Source: Actinidia chinensis | Taxonomy: Eukaryota > Streptophyta > Magnoliopsida > Ericales > Actinidiaceae | Assembly: GCA_009663005.1 (NCBI GenBank) | Contig: VIGQ01002222.1 | Location: 1 to 30,000, forward strand | Length of the DNA: 30,000 bases | Direction of reading: 5' to 3' | Shown here: piece by piece, positions 1-10,186 of the stretch | How the letters are laid out: the number at the start of each line of letters is the position of its first letter | Position numbering within the stretch: the stretch's first letter is position 1 | The notes under the pieces: generated by a model | The model's database searches: none | Seen by the model: the letters and a program-made list of their open reading frames with translations, nothing else | Told to the model about the DNA's origin: nothing | Made by a program: the position numbers and the translations under genes

Positions 1-121
1 TTTTTCTTGATCTAAGAAAAATTTGGTTAGGCATTACTATGGCAAATGGTAGAACCTAAAATGAATTCGACTAATTTTTCTTAGTAAAAATTTTGAGCAA
101 GTAGCCATGGCTGATGTCACC

Positions 122-540
122 GAACATTCACATTTCCTTCTTTATGTTTGTTGTTTTTGTTTTTGTTTTTGTTTCTGTTTTTGTTTCTGTCTTTTGTCCA
201 CATTAGTCAAATCTGGTAACCCACCCGGCCCCACTAGTAAAAATCAATTAGGGAACCTTCCTTACATTGGAATCTGTCTAACGGTTTGATACGGAAGCAT
301 TTAATTGCTTTTCGATTTGCTAGATACAGACCACCCACCCCTAATCCAAAATAAACAGATTTATAATACCTATATTACATATTAGAAAGTACTACTTTGG
401 TTATTCAATTTTTTTTATCTTTAATAATTTTTTTTATTTTTTGATTCAAAATTTTATAATTTTTCAAGCTCGCTTGACTAAAACTTTATCTTCTATAAAA
501 AAAATTCACTAAAAATAAAAAAAAGAAGCCTAGCAACCCA
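122..540 (+). repeat. Dispersed direct repeat, copy A
   Basis: This ~0.4 kb stretch recurs in the same orientation near 29045-29450. Shared blocks include ttcacatttcc, acattagtcaaat, ggaatctgtctaacg, atacggaagcatttaatt, aatccaaaataaacag and the following AT-rich tail. Copy A carries an expanded TTTTTG/TTTCTG microsatellite (about 147-195) that is only a T-rich run in copy B. The open frame over 107-289 is this microsatellite read as Phe/Cys repeats and is not a gene. The repeat lies about 520 bp upstream of a GST pseudogene, so it may be the old 5' flank of a duplicated GST unit (inference). It has no TG..CA ends and no coding signal. Confidence 0.8.
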
Positions 541-1062
541 AGACTCAACTCTAGTATATATTGAGATGTATGACAAGTTTTTTTATTTTAAATGATTTTT
601 TATAACAGTTTGATCAAAATCTTATACTTTTTTCGGTTTTCCTTGATAAAATAAGCGTGAAAATATAAAAAAAAATCGTCTAATTTTGAAAAAAATACGC
701 TATCTTTAGTGGCTTTGTTTTCAAAATTGATTTTTTTTTATTCTTCTGATTAAGAGGAATAATTCACTAAAGTTACAAAAACACAAACACAAAAAACAGG
801 TAAAAATCTAAAAAAAACAAACAAATTAGCCAAACAAGGCCTTAAAAAAGGTCCAATGTCATATTGAAGAGTCAAGTAGAGTGTGCTGGTTGCAAAAAAA
901 AAAACACAAGACCCCACCAAAAGATAAGAAAATGATGAAAATTCAAGGAACAAGGAAGGACATTCTCCAACACCCTATTAAACAGGAGAAGGCTCTCAAG
1001 TCTCAAACATTGCAACAAGAAGAATACACCACAAACTCACAGCACAAACTATAGCAACCTAA
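541..1062. other. AT-rich upstream region and leader of the GST pseudogene
   Basis: No coding signal is visible. The stretch is AT-rich with many A and T homopolymers. The last ~90 bases are A/C-rich (repeated acaa, cacaaac) and end directly at the GST ATG, which is typical of a plant 5' leader. I could not assign a convincing TATA box; attaaacag near 978 is a weak possibility. The open frame on the minus strand at 750-953 is low-complexity. Confidence 0.4.
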
Positions 1063-2548
1063 ATGTCAAACGTGCAAGAGGTTAAGCTTCTCGGGGCTTG
1101 GCCGGAAGCTCATTTGGGCAGAGAATAAAAATGGCTGTGAAACATGAAAGGGCGTCGAGACGGAGTACCTGGAACAAGATCCTTCAACAAGGGCACGCTT
1201 TCTCGCCAATGCAACCCCGTTCCCACAAGAAAGAGTCCCCGTCCTGATTCACAACGACAGGCCCATAGCCAGAGTCAACTCATTCATCCTCGAGTTACTC
1301 GATGAGGACCTGGAAAAACCGCCCCTTGTGCCACAGGACCCATTACCAGAGAGCCATGCTCTGTCTGGCAAAATTGTTGACGACAAGGTAATAGGGACCT
1401 TTCAATCTATTTAGGAACAGATCCGGAACCATGGGCTAGTGAAAGGATATGTAGCTATAGCTAGAAAAATTTGCCCAGAAAATTTAAAGTGCAAAATATC
1501 TTCATTTTGAATAATCTCGTCTACTGACTATTCCTAAAAATGAGCTAATAATAATAATTTTTATTCATATCTATTTAAACTTGTACATAATTATGAGGCA
1601 AAATACTATATTCGGGAGTGTGATTCTTATGTTCTGAAATTACCTTGCAATTTTAGTATACTGTTAAAGATTTTTTTTTAGATTTTTTTGAATATGGTCG
1701 CCTCCTCGCTATCCTTAATGCACCTAGATCTTTATGTCAGGCGGTTTGTAGAGAAATGATATGAATAATAGTTGTTCAATGAAAAACATTGCAATAGAAA
1801 AATACATCAACAATTTCCATCGAGTAATGGAGTAAAATAAGTTGTTTTACAAGATTTCTGTAAAAATGATGTCATTTTTGCCAACTATCAAAACGCCCCA
1901 ACATGGCCAATGAGCCCCATCTATCGAGGCTGTGTAGCTGCGAACTCAGAAAAAGTAGGATCAATTTCAACCTTGGTTGGCATATCTTTCACAAAATCAT
2001 TGTTCTAGTTCTCTCTATGTGCTCCCGGGCATAACCCTAGTCTCCCCTCACATAAAACTCTCCTAACCAAGTCATGATTGATGTTTAGTGTGCTACACAA
2101 AGCAATTCTCATTTAATCTACTAGAGGGAGAATTCCTGAATGCTAGTACACTAAAACTTTGTTTTTCATTGTTGGTAGTTTCACTGAACCGATAAGGAAG
2201 TGTATTCGTTGACGGAGAAGAGAAAACCAAGAGAGGAAAGTAGAATGCAAAAGATTTGCCCTAGAACCTAGAAGGAGAGCTCAAGGGAAGAAGTTCTTTC
2301 GAGGTGAAAGTGTTGGGTTTGTGGACATTGTACTTGGGCTTCATCTCTATATCGCTGAAGCAAATGAGGGGGAAGCTGCTTGGTCAAAGTTTTTGACTCA
2401 CACAGTGGTCCATCTCATAGCAAAATGGATGGAAAGATTCCTGGAAATTAACGAAATATAACGAAAATTTACCGAAAGAGAGAATTTGGTGCCATATTCC
2501 ACAAAGATGGCCAATTTTTTAACTGGCTATCGGCTGCTAAAAAAATGA
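1063..2548 (+). pseudogene. Tau-class glutathione S-transferase pseudogene (two exons)
   Basis: Tau GSTs are plant cytosolic enzymes that conjugate glutathione to electrophiles. Exon 1 (1063-1387) starts MSNVQEVKLLGAWP, the family's typical N-terminus before the catalytic Ser. It then shifts frame: IKMAVKH near 1120-1143 is in a second frame and has stops in the first. The thioredoxin-fold core follows in a third frame, with VPVLIHNDRPIA, LEKPPLVPQDPLPES and KIVDDK. A splice donor, AAG|gtaata, sits at 1387/1388, the usual intron position in tau GSTs. Exon 2 (about 2179-2548, acceptor ttggtag) carries KKFFRGESVGFVDIVLG, LIAKWMERFLE and LVPYSTKMANF and ends at TGA 2546-2548. The conserved ES of the glutathione-binding site reads RV (ARVNSF). 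Frameshifts and an in-frame TAA in exon 2 make it a pseudogene. The retained intron shows it arose by DNA duplication, not retroposition. Family assignment rests on recognition of conserved blocks. Confidence 0.88.
1388..2178 (+). other. Intron of the GST pseudogene
   Basis: About 790 bp lie between donor gtaata and acceptor ttggtag. The stretch is AT-rich with no coding signal. It is long for a tau GST intron, so it may hold an unrecognised insertion, though no terminal repeats were seen. Confidence 0.6.
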
Positions 2549-3660
2549 GAGTTTTGGGACTCTTCTAAAAATGTGAGAGAAGGGACATTGAAACTCTTTT
2601 CCATCTGTGTCATGCATCTTTGTTGTAGATTTATACGTGTTTTCATGTTGTTTTTCTTTTGCCAAAGAATTGTTGTTGAAGTTTAAAGTTCTTGAAGAAA
2701 GGGTTATTACCTAGGGGGTGACTATAAGTGTAAGGCGTGGTTTTAATTGAAATAAATAGGACATGACTTTTATGGAAAGGGTGATCTAAAATCCTAAATT
2801 CTACGGACTCTACAACTCCTTGATTGAGTTATCTTACAATTATCTTGATCTCTTTTGCTTTTTCTCCAATACTGTTATTACGATGAGCAATAAAAGATTG
2901 ATGTTAGCATCCCTTCTTCCCATATAATCGGTGCCGCAGAGAACACAATAAGATTAAAGGAGTGGATTTGGAAGTAATATGCAGCCGACAAAATGAGTCA
3001 AGGACAAGGACTTGGCCTCGCCTTCATGGATTTCAAGGGCTATTTTTCTAAACCCAGATTCATATATCATTTTTTTCTTCTCGCTAAATTTCATGATCCA
3101 TGTTTAACGAGTTAATTAATTGTAAATATCTTTTCAAATTCTATATAAATCCCCAACAAAACTGTTGGGTTGGTCGACACGTCTGGACTGTCTCTCTATA
3201 TGGCTTGAAGACATTGGAGGTGACTTGTGTTAAAAAGTGTTTCTTAACTACGTGGATGAGAGGTAAGCTTTTTAGATGGGGAAAAAAATGGGAGAGAAAT
3301 ATGAACATTACAACTCCCTCTCCACCTCTTGTTCATGCAGAGTGTAGATTAATTTTAATTGGAATGGACATGTTATTCAAAAAGGTGTCAGAACTCTATA
3401 ATATAGAGCATAAAGAGTGAACACATTATAAGGGAAATGAAAGTGAGCTTTTGTATGGCATATGAGGGTATACAAAGTTATACCTCATATGGTATATTTT
3501 TGAAAAAAAAATACTTTAGATGTGGAGATCACTTGAGCCTCGTAATTTTTCCTCCTAAGTTTAAAATTCTCGAAGTATTGGCAACGTGGATACGACTATG
3601 TTAATCTTAATCTTTTGTGAGTGATTATTTATTTTTCCATTTACTTTTTGTTATTACTTC
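2549..3660. other. Intergenic DNA, no gene supported
   Basis: The sequence has mixed AT-rich composition. An open frame at 3100-3420 (106 codons, plus strand) has no recognisable domain, no exon-like composition and no start context. It could be a degenerate transposon piece, but nothing supports that. Confidence 0.4.
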
Positions 3661-3884
3661 AGTACTCCAATCACCGTCCACCACAACATTTAGTCGACCA
3701 CATCGCAGACACCAACCATAGCAAATACAAGGCAATTCACACAATCTCAGCTGTTTCAACAATTATGTGAAACATCTACTACAACTGCGAAAGCAGTAAA
3801 TCAACAAATTGGCCAATCCGACACGCCACCCACTTCAAAACCAACATTCAAACCTCTAATCCAGTAGTTAATTTTTCTAAACTA

Positions 3885-4520
3885 ACTTAATCTATCCAGC
3901 CCCACTCGGCCACTCAAGCAATCACAGAAACATAAAATTTTGTTCTACAACGAACTACAAGCAATTAGCCCACTACGGCTAATCATCAATCACAAATAAT
4001 ATAATTACACATTTTGACAACATTGGTATCTAAAAAAACTATAATTCAAAGTTAAACAATTTTCTAATCTAGCCCAATCGGTAATCAACAATCATATAAA
4101 ATATCAATTTTTGTTCTACAAATAAGGAATTTAGTCCACTCGGCTAATCATCAATACATAATAATATAATTAACACATTTTGGCACAAACATGGTTATCT
4201 ACAAAATACTATGACAAGTCAAAAATTATAATCTAGCCAGGGTTAATCAAACAAACGATAAAACATAAATTTTTTGGGAAGTGATTTCTATACTACTCTT
4301 TTTGATTCTGCAAATGTAGGATTGCAAAAAATCAAAACCAATATGGTATTGATTTTCACCCTCATATTTTGATTGCAAAAATCAAAAAGTGGAGTGCAAA
4401 ATCATTATCATTCTTTTTTACAAATTAAGTGAGTTATTCCCTTCAAGCTGATCATCAATCATAATAATATATTAAAATTTTGCATTATTGTGGTTATCTA
4501 CGAAAATTATATTCAAGTAA
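3885..4520. repeat. Degenerate ~170 bp tandem repeat
   Basis: Three diverged units can be aligned. They start near taatctatccagcccc (about 3889), taatctagcccaatcgg (about 4065) and taatctagccaggg (about 4231). Each unit contains a ttctaca block, a cactcggctaatcatcaat block, ataatataatt..acattttg and a ggttatctac block. Spacing is about 176 and 166 bp. The third unit is split by the small MITE at 4276-4410 and resumes with gctgatcatcaatc at about 4447. The repeat is satellite-like and non-coding. Confidence 0.65.
4276..4410. mobile_element. Small MITE with ~30 bp terminal inverted repeats
   Basis: The left end GGGAAGTGATTTCTATACTA followed by CTCTTTTTGATT is mirrored on the right by AATCAAAAAGTGGAGTGCAAA and then ATCATTA. 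Inner inverted pieces (tgattgcaaaaatca) also occur. The element interrupts the third unit of the surrounding tandem repeat, which independently supports an insertion. The target duplication is unclear, so the superfamily is not assigned. Confidence 0.6.
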
Positions 4521-4619
4521 AAGTTCCTACCTCGTTGCGAAAACCTGGCCTCATCTCCGTCACCTGAATAACCACTCGTCCCAGCCCGAGGGGTGAGGGC
4601 ACACTTGGCCGTTCCAACG

Positions 4620-4935
4620 TGAGGGTGTGTGGTGTCGTGAGGGGTGAGGGGGGTGGGGGAGAGAGGGGAAATTGGGAAAAGGGGAGGAGGAAAAGGGGAG
4701 GGAAGGAAGGGAAAGAGGGAGGTGGTGGTGTGCGGAGGTGAGGGAGACCGGAGATAGAGATAGAGAGAGGGTGAAGGGCAGGTGGTGGTCGGCGGTTGCT
4801 GCAAGAGGGAGAAAGATCGGGAGGGAGAGAAGGGGGGGTGCGATACGGCGGCGAGTGTGACCGGCGGTGGGATAGGCAGTGAAGGGGAGAGGGTCGCATT
4901 ACGACGGGAGTGGAGGGTTTGTCATAGAGAGGAGA
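4620..4935 (+). other. G/A-rich strand-asymmetric tract with G-quadruplex potential
   Basis: About 300 bp of the plus strand are mostly G and A, with at least five runs of four or more G at about 4640-4668. The opposite strand reads as Pro/Ser-rich peptide in more than one frame (4472-4899). This is what such composition gives by chance and is not taken as coding. The tract could be the remnant of a CT-rich 5' UTR of a minus-strand gene or transposon. Confidence 0.55.
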
Positions 4936-5776
4936 GGTACGGAGAGAAAAGAGAACGAGATAACTGATATCACAAGAAAAAATACAGCTTATTTTTTTTT
5001 TAGTTTTTTTTTAATTTTTTTTATCATTTAATAAAATTTATTTTATTTTTTGTCAAATATATTTTAATGGAATTGTTTTATTAATTCAAAAAAAATACTA
5101 AGATCAAAAACAAAGAATTATTTTAACGAAAGAAATCATATAAACGTGACTTCTTTTCGTTCTTTATAACTACTTTTTAAAATTTTAAATATATTTTAAG
5201 TTCAAGCGTTTTAAGTATATTTTAATAATTTAAATGTTCATATTATATTATAGATACGTTGTAAAGATCAATGCCATAAAAAAATATATTGTTCCAACAC
5301 ATGTCAAAGGAAAAAATTGCCCTTACATTGTCCAATATTTTCTTTTTCTGTGGACCAAACTCAATTCTCACCATGCCATTTTATCACACTAGAAAACAAC
5401 CACCTTCTTACTCAAAACATATGAGAAATTACAAAAAGAAACATACAGGAAATTTAATAAAAAACTAACAAATTTCAAATTTAATTCGTTTTACAATAAG
5501 TTATGTCTTAGTAATTGTCCATCTATATTAGTGAACAAACTATTTCTGCTAAAAATTTGAAAAAACAATGTGGTTGGTTGTAGTTTTGGACCCATGTTTT
5601 TAAAATTTGTTTTTACTCGTTATTTTTATTGAAATGATTTTATGAATTTGAAGACAAATTTTTTAATATGTTTTTTTGAAAAAATTTTAAAAAATAAACT
5701 TTAAAAACATCAATTAAACACATTTTAAAAAGTTATAAAACAAATCGTTTTATTTCTTCCCAAAAAAAAAAAATCA
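4936..5776. other. AT-rich intergenic DNA
   Basis: Very AT-rich sequence with long A and T runs. No gene, RNA or clear repeat was seen. Confidence 0.5.
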
Positions 5777-6240
5777 GCGTATGCTACATTTACAACAAAA
5801 TCTGACAACATTTTGTACAACATTTCAAAACGATGCCGTTTTGGAAAAAATTGAAAAGCCACCAAAACCCCTCCCCCTCTTACTCTCTCCTCTCTTCTGA
5901 ACACCTAACTTCCCTCTTTCTCTCTGAACATAAATTCGTGACTTTATCTGACAACTCGAACGATGCGAAAGGATTCGTCTTCGAGTTCATGGCGAAATCG
6001 CATGCAAACCGGGGGCGTGGTGATATGGATAGGTCCTTTAATCGGCTTCAGATTGACGATTTTGTCGAAGATCGGTTCGATTTATGAAGAGATTCCATTG
6101 GTTCAAGCAAACTTGAGCAATTGGGCAAGCTCGAGAGGCCGGCTCTCGTCGGCGGAGTACAAGAGGGCAATTTCGTGGTCCAAGTATTGGTGTCGTCCGG
6201 CGCGCAATCAAGGCGACGGAGAGAAGAGTGGAGTCTTAAC
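5777..6240 (+). repeat. Left arm of the long inverted repeat
   Basis: This is the inverted partner of 8545-9031. It contains a CT-rich stretch (about 5870-5930) like a plant 5' UTR. After that comes exon-like sequence in which different frames are open in the two arms, with an ATG at 5989 in this arm. The frames do not agree between copies because of indels, so no protein is claimed. Confidence 0.75.
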
Positions 6241-6247
6241 ATGTCGA

Positions 6248-8246
6248 AGCTGATGCATCACCGAAACAAATGTGCGTCCGAACGGCATAGTAGGTTATAG
6301 AGGGGTGTAAAGCCAAAGGGATGTGGCAATTATTCTTCACAAGCCAGCCAAGAGGAGGATAGGGCTTTGCCAAATTGGTGGAGAAGTAGTTCCTTCGGGG
6401 TTGGCCTCGTTGTTGCGGCTGCACCCATTCCAATACCTAATCTCTTTATTAGAGTTACTGTAAGTTTTGATTTATTCATTAGATGTCTCCAATTGCATAT
6501 AATTGATTTGCATATGTGGATATATTGTTGTTGCATTTTGGGTTTGTCGAAAACATTAGCTATATAGTCGAATTTGTGGGGGGATACTATATTGACATTA
6601 GTGAGAGGCCTGGACTTCTGATTTTTAATGCGAGTGGTTTAGCTTATGGTCAATTTATATGGGGGGGGTTGTGGTGTTAACTTTTCCCCTTGTCTCCCTG
6701 GCAAATCCATCTGTGTAGGAATGTTGGTAGGTAGTCAAAAGAGTAGGGTAGGAGTAGGATTATGAAATGGACAATAACTAATAAAGAGATTAAGTGGTGT
6801 TTTCATCACAATAGCTAACTTGAGTGCTGTATGGAGAAGAAAATGAAGAATCTTTAGGAATCTCATTGTTGTTCCTTGTGCTTAAAACCTCATAGTCACA
6901 GGTTGAGATTTTTCATACACAAGCTTCATAAATTCTCTTGAATCTCAATTCAACTCTTAAAAAATTGTTGTTAATACGAATTTCAAATAGGTTTTGTGGA
7001 CTTTCTAATATGCAAGTTGCTCACCAAAATGCCTTTAAATCTTAGAGTTCATGCTGGAATACAACAATTATTATTTAGTATTTTTGAATGTGAATGTGAA
7101 TTGTATTTTGAATTTGAGGTTTATCCTTTAGGAAATATCTCACTCCAATTGTCCTGCAGCATGTAAAACACCCCATGTTCTGCATCATCGTTGAGTTTAC
7201 TAGCTAGGGTTCACGGAAGAAAAATATAGCCAATAACAGGGAGGCCATATTCACCTTTACAGTTTAGGCATACAAAAGAGAAATCTCGTCAACAGTGTGG
7301 ATGGCTCCAGAAAATTGATCAACGACAAAACATCACACAAAGAAAATGATGTTTACAGTCGACATAGTTCTTGGGACTTGTAACTTGGTACTTATAGCTT
7401 GGATTCAAATGATGGATTGCATTTAACCTTCAATAGAATTCAAAGTGTACATCATATTATGATGTCGTTGGCTATAACGTGGATTGTGATGTTGATTTGG
7501 AAATGAGAAATGCTAAGAATGTGGACTTGTGATGTCGTTTGCATTGATGTGCTTGTGATCTCACAGAAACATGTGCAATTGAAGGCAGCCAACTCCTTAG
7601 TATTTGACAAAATGTTTTCCCATTACATACTATGAGACCAAACCCAAACCGCGTGATGACCTCGTCATACTAATTATCAGTATCATCATTGTTATTTTTT
7701 TTTGAAATACCATAGGATGTCGTTGTTGCCCTGCTTTTGTTGTAGGTCCTCTCTTAATATAGTTATATTGCTGGTAATTAACGGAATGCGCAGGGCCCTG
7801 CATTGAACCCTTCCAACATGATGATGAGAAAGAGGAGTACGTATGCTGATTACTTGGTATTGGCCACCATTGATGCATTGATTTCTTCTGCTGCAGAAGG
7901 CAGAGATGGAAACAGCAATCAAGGAGTATGACATGAGTGCTGCCGATCTTGGGATTTTTCCCCAAGACGTGTCAAATTTTGGCTGATCCTGTGGCCTCCC
8001 CAATATTTTTTTTAAATTGTCTCGCTACCCTGACTCAATTGAAAGCATGTTGGCTCAATATCGAGGGACCCCAAAGCGTTAGGTTGACACACTACACTCT
8101 TGTATAGGACCATTCAATAGGAAGTAAACTCAGTAATTTTGTACAGCAAGATTGAATATATCTGTGTTGTGATGTTGTAATACCTCAGCTTTCTTTTCCT
8201 AGATATTTTGTGCACATTCTTTCTCTCTGTATTATTATGTAATAAA
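6248..8246 (+). pseudogene. Unrecognised host gene fragment (tentative)
   Basis: Three gene-like signals line up on the plus strand. First, a moderately GC stretch 6248-6459 is open over its second half (WWRSSSFGVGLVVAAAPIP, a short hydrophobic run) and ends at a consensus donor, ACT|GTAAGT. Second, a pyrimidine-rich acceptor (ttcttctgctgcag) precedes an in-phase terminal exon, 7897-7986, encoding KAEMETAIKEYDMSAADLGI and continuing FPQDVSNFG before TGA. Third, AATAAA lies at 8241-8246, about 255 bp downstream. An in-frame TAG lies in the first segment. I do not recognise the family. Intervening exons may have been missed, and all of this could be chance. Confidence 0.3.
6460..7896 (+). other. 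Intron-like or intergenic stretch
   Basis: This is the interval between the candidate donor and acceptor. It is T-rich on the plus strand, as plant introns often are, with no domain or repeat recognised. The minus-strand open frames at 7630-8003 overlap the candidate terminal exon and 3' region and show no family features. Confidence 0.3.
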
Positions 8247-8544
8247 ATGTTAGACAGAAAGTATTTTTTATTTTTGGAGTTCCTAAGGTCCTATTTGGAA
8301 AATGTGCATGAACACCGTACAGAGAACTAAGAGGCGGTCCTGCGGATCATTACCACATCTCGACTACGATTGCTGATCAGGGATCCAAAACGACAGATTG
8401 GCTGCATAGCCCAATCATTGTGAAGGAAAAATGCTGGGAAGTGGCGAGTTGTATTGACTTCTACCGCCCTGAACAAAAATTCGGGACCAAATATTGGACC
8501 AGACTCAAAAAACACCCACCACTCAGACAACATGTCGCACTTCC

Positions 8545-9031
8545 ACTTTCCTCTCCGTCGCCATTAATTGCCGCGCACGATGACACCAAATACTTGGATT
8601 CCACGAAAATCGCACTCTTGTACTCGCCGAGCGAGAGCCGCCTCTCGAGCTTGCCATTGCTCAGGTTTGCTTGAACCCAATGGAGCTCTTCATGAATCGG
8701 AACCAGATCCACAAATCGTCAAATCTGAAGCCGATAAAGGGACCTACCATATCACCACGTCGCCGGTTTGCATTGAATGATAGCGCCATGAACTCCGAAA
8801 GACGAATGCTTTTCGCATCGTTCGAGTTGCAGAATAAAATAAAGTCACGAAGCTATGTTCAGGGAGAGAGAGGAAGTTACGGGGAAGGTTAAGGTTTTCA
8901 GAGAGAGAGAGGAGAGAGAGAGAGAGAGTAGAGGGGGGAGGGGATGGGGGAGGATTTAATTTTTTCAAAACGCATCGTTGAAATGTTGTACAAATGTTTG
9001 TAGAATTTTGTTGTAAATGCTAGAATTACTC
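8545..9031 (-). repeat. Right arm of the long inverted repeat
   Basis: This is the inverted partner of 5777-6240. It includes an expanded CT tract (GA on the plus strand, about 8900-8940) where the left arm has a shorter CT-rich leader. Minus-strand reading at 8461-8712 gives an 83-codon frame (KLERRLSLGEYKSAIFVESK in part). The left arm cannot match it without frame changes. The arm ends about 75 bp upstream of the GST fragment at 9107, so the element lies in what was that gene's promoter. Confidence 0.75.
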
Positions 9032-9106
9032 ATTTCTTCAAGCCCCAAAGCAAGGTTTTTAACAAAACTTACAGCCACAAGAAGCTGCAAAAACAATCGC
9101 AACACA

Positions 9107-9365
9107 ATGTCAGAGGTGACGCTGATAGGGTCACGGCTCCGGAGCGGGTAATAAAAGGGCTCTAAAGCAGAAAGGGCATCGAAGTACGGGTTTACTAAAT
9201 CTCGTCAAGAAGGGCCGACCTTGTCCCAATGCAACCCGTCAGACAAGAAATTCCCGTCTGATTCACGATGGCAGGCCCATCATGGAGTCTCTCGTCTCGA
9301 CGATGCTTGAAAAAAGGCCTCTTATTGTCCCGGATCCCGATCAGAAAGTCATGATTCGTTTTTGA
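9107..9365 (+). pseudogene. Tau-class GST pseudogene, exon 1 only
   Basis: This is a second copy of the GST thioredoxin-fold exon. It starts MSEVTLIGS and then breaks into several frames. Recognisable pieces are PTLSQ, a diverged NPVRQEIPV block, the HDGRPIMES glutathione-binding block in shifted frames, and a C-terminal part matching the tau pattern before the exon end (PDPDQKVMIRF). Multiple frameshifts and two adjacent stops near 9149 show it is dead. No exon 2 could be found in the following kilobase. With the pseudogene at 1063 it indicates a former tandem GST cluster. Compared with copy 1 it keeps the S of the MES motif but has lost most of its frame integrity. Confidence 0.75.
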
Positions 9366-9708
9366 GCTAAATTTATGAAAGAGAATGTACATATTCACTT
9401 CAGGGCCTGCTTTAATCTTATTATCAAAAAAATTAGCACAACATGATATTTATTGTCACAACACGATACGAGTAAATCAACTATTGATTGAGTAATTGAG
9501 TATAAACATACTTTTTATTTTTTTAAAAAATTTATGCAGAATAATGTGTCAAAAGTATGATTTAAAAATATAGAAGCAGAAACATGATGCAATAAAAGAT
9601 ACGGAAACGAACTGAAAATAAACTAAAAAATAAAAAATGCAAGTAGAATAAACAAAAAAAAATAATATCATCAATGATATTATTAAGTTCCTTTGAGAAT
9701 AGAAATAC
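9366..9708. other. AT-rich spacer
   Basis: A-rich non-coding sequence between the GST fragment and the MITE. No feature was seen. Confidence 0.5.
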
Positions 9709-9711
9709 TAA

Positions 9712-9820
9712 AGGCCTTTGGACCGGCGGATAATATGGGAGGGGGATAAGGTTTTAAAGGAGGGGATAATTTAGGAGAGGCTAACTTTGGAGGGGGAAAC
9801 TTTTAATTTGTTTTGGATAC

Positions 9821-9853
<33 letters not shown>

Positions 9854-9947
9854 GAAGAACAAATATATATAGAGAAACAAAAAATATAAAAATATTTAGT
9901 AGTAAAAAAATATATTCTGGTTTCTATATATATATATAAAATAAAAA

Positions 9948-9980
<33 letters not shown>

Positions 9981-10186
9981 CTTATCCCTAACCCCCTTAT
10001 CCCCCCGGATAACTTTTAGTTAGGGTCTAGGCCCACCCAAAAATTATCCGCCTTTATCCACCTGCTGGGGGAAAAATTATCCGGGGGCATAAATTATCCG
10101 CTCCTTATCCGCCAGCAAACGAAGGGGGAAAAAAAATATCGGGGAAAAAGTTATCCCCCCACCTTATCCACTAGCCAAACGGCCCC
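9712..10186. mobile_element. PIF/Tourist-type MITE with TAA target duplication
   Basis: The left terminus AGGCCTTTGGACCGGCGGAT is matched by the reverse complement of the right terminus, GGGGCCGTTTGGCTAGTGGA. The element is bounded by TAA at 9709-9711 and 10187-10189, a 3 bp duplication as expected for PIF/Harbinger elements. GGATAA motifs crowd both subterminal regions: about six on the plus strand at the left, and about eight as TTATCC plus one GGATAA at the right. The whole can fold into a long hairpin around an AT-rich centre near 9900-9960. It is non-autonomous, with no transposase. Confidence 0.8.

Larger units (their letters stand above)
5777..9031. mobile_element. Long-inverted-repeat element enclosing a gene fragment (putative)
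   Basis: The left arm 5777-6240 is repeated in inverted orientation at about 8545-9031. Shared blocks, read inward from each end, include gctacatttacaacaaaat (right arm gctagcatttac), gtacaacatttca, gaacgatgcgaaa, gttcatggcg, ggtgatatgg, atcggcttcaga, ggttcaagcaaac, gcaagctcgagagg and ggcgacggagag. The arms are nearly collinear with many small indels. The 2.3 kb centre holds a possible exon and a polyadenylation signal. Long arms around host-like sequence recall Pack-MULE or fold-back elements. However, no transposase is visible, and the only flanking direct repeat (atttcttc at 5752-5759 and 9032-9039) does not touch the left arm. A plain inverted segmental duplication of a gene 5' end is the alternative. 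Confidence 0.5.

Noticed and set aside
107..289. Short Phe/Cys-rich open frame
   Set aside because: Translation of a TTTTTG microsatellite within a dispersed repeat. The other repeat copy does not preserve the frame.
3100..3420. 106-codon plus-strand open frame
   Set aside because: No recognisable motif, AT-rich codons and no supporting gene signals. Open by chance is the simplest reading.
4472..4899. Overlapping Pro/Ser-rich open frames on the minus strand and Arg/Glu-rich ones on the plus strand
   Set aside because: They come from one G/A-rich strand-asymmetric tract, which opens several frames at once. No domain, intron or conserved start was seen.
5752..9039. atttcttc flanking both long arms as an 8 bp target duplication
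   Set aside because: The left copy is separated from the arm by ~17 bases including an A run, and the word is common in this T-rich DNA. Noted only as a weak hint.
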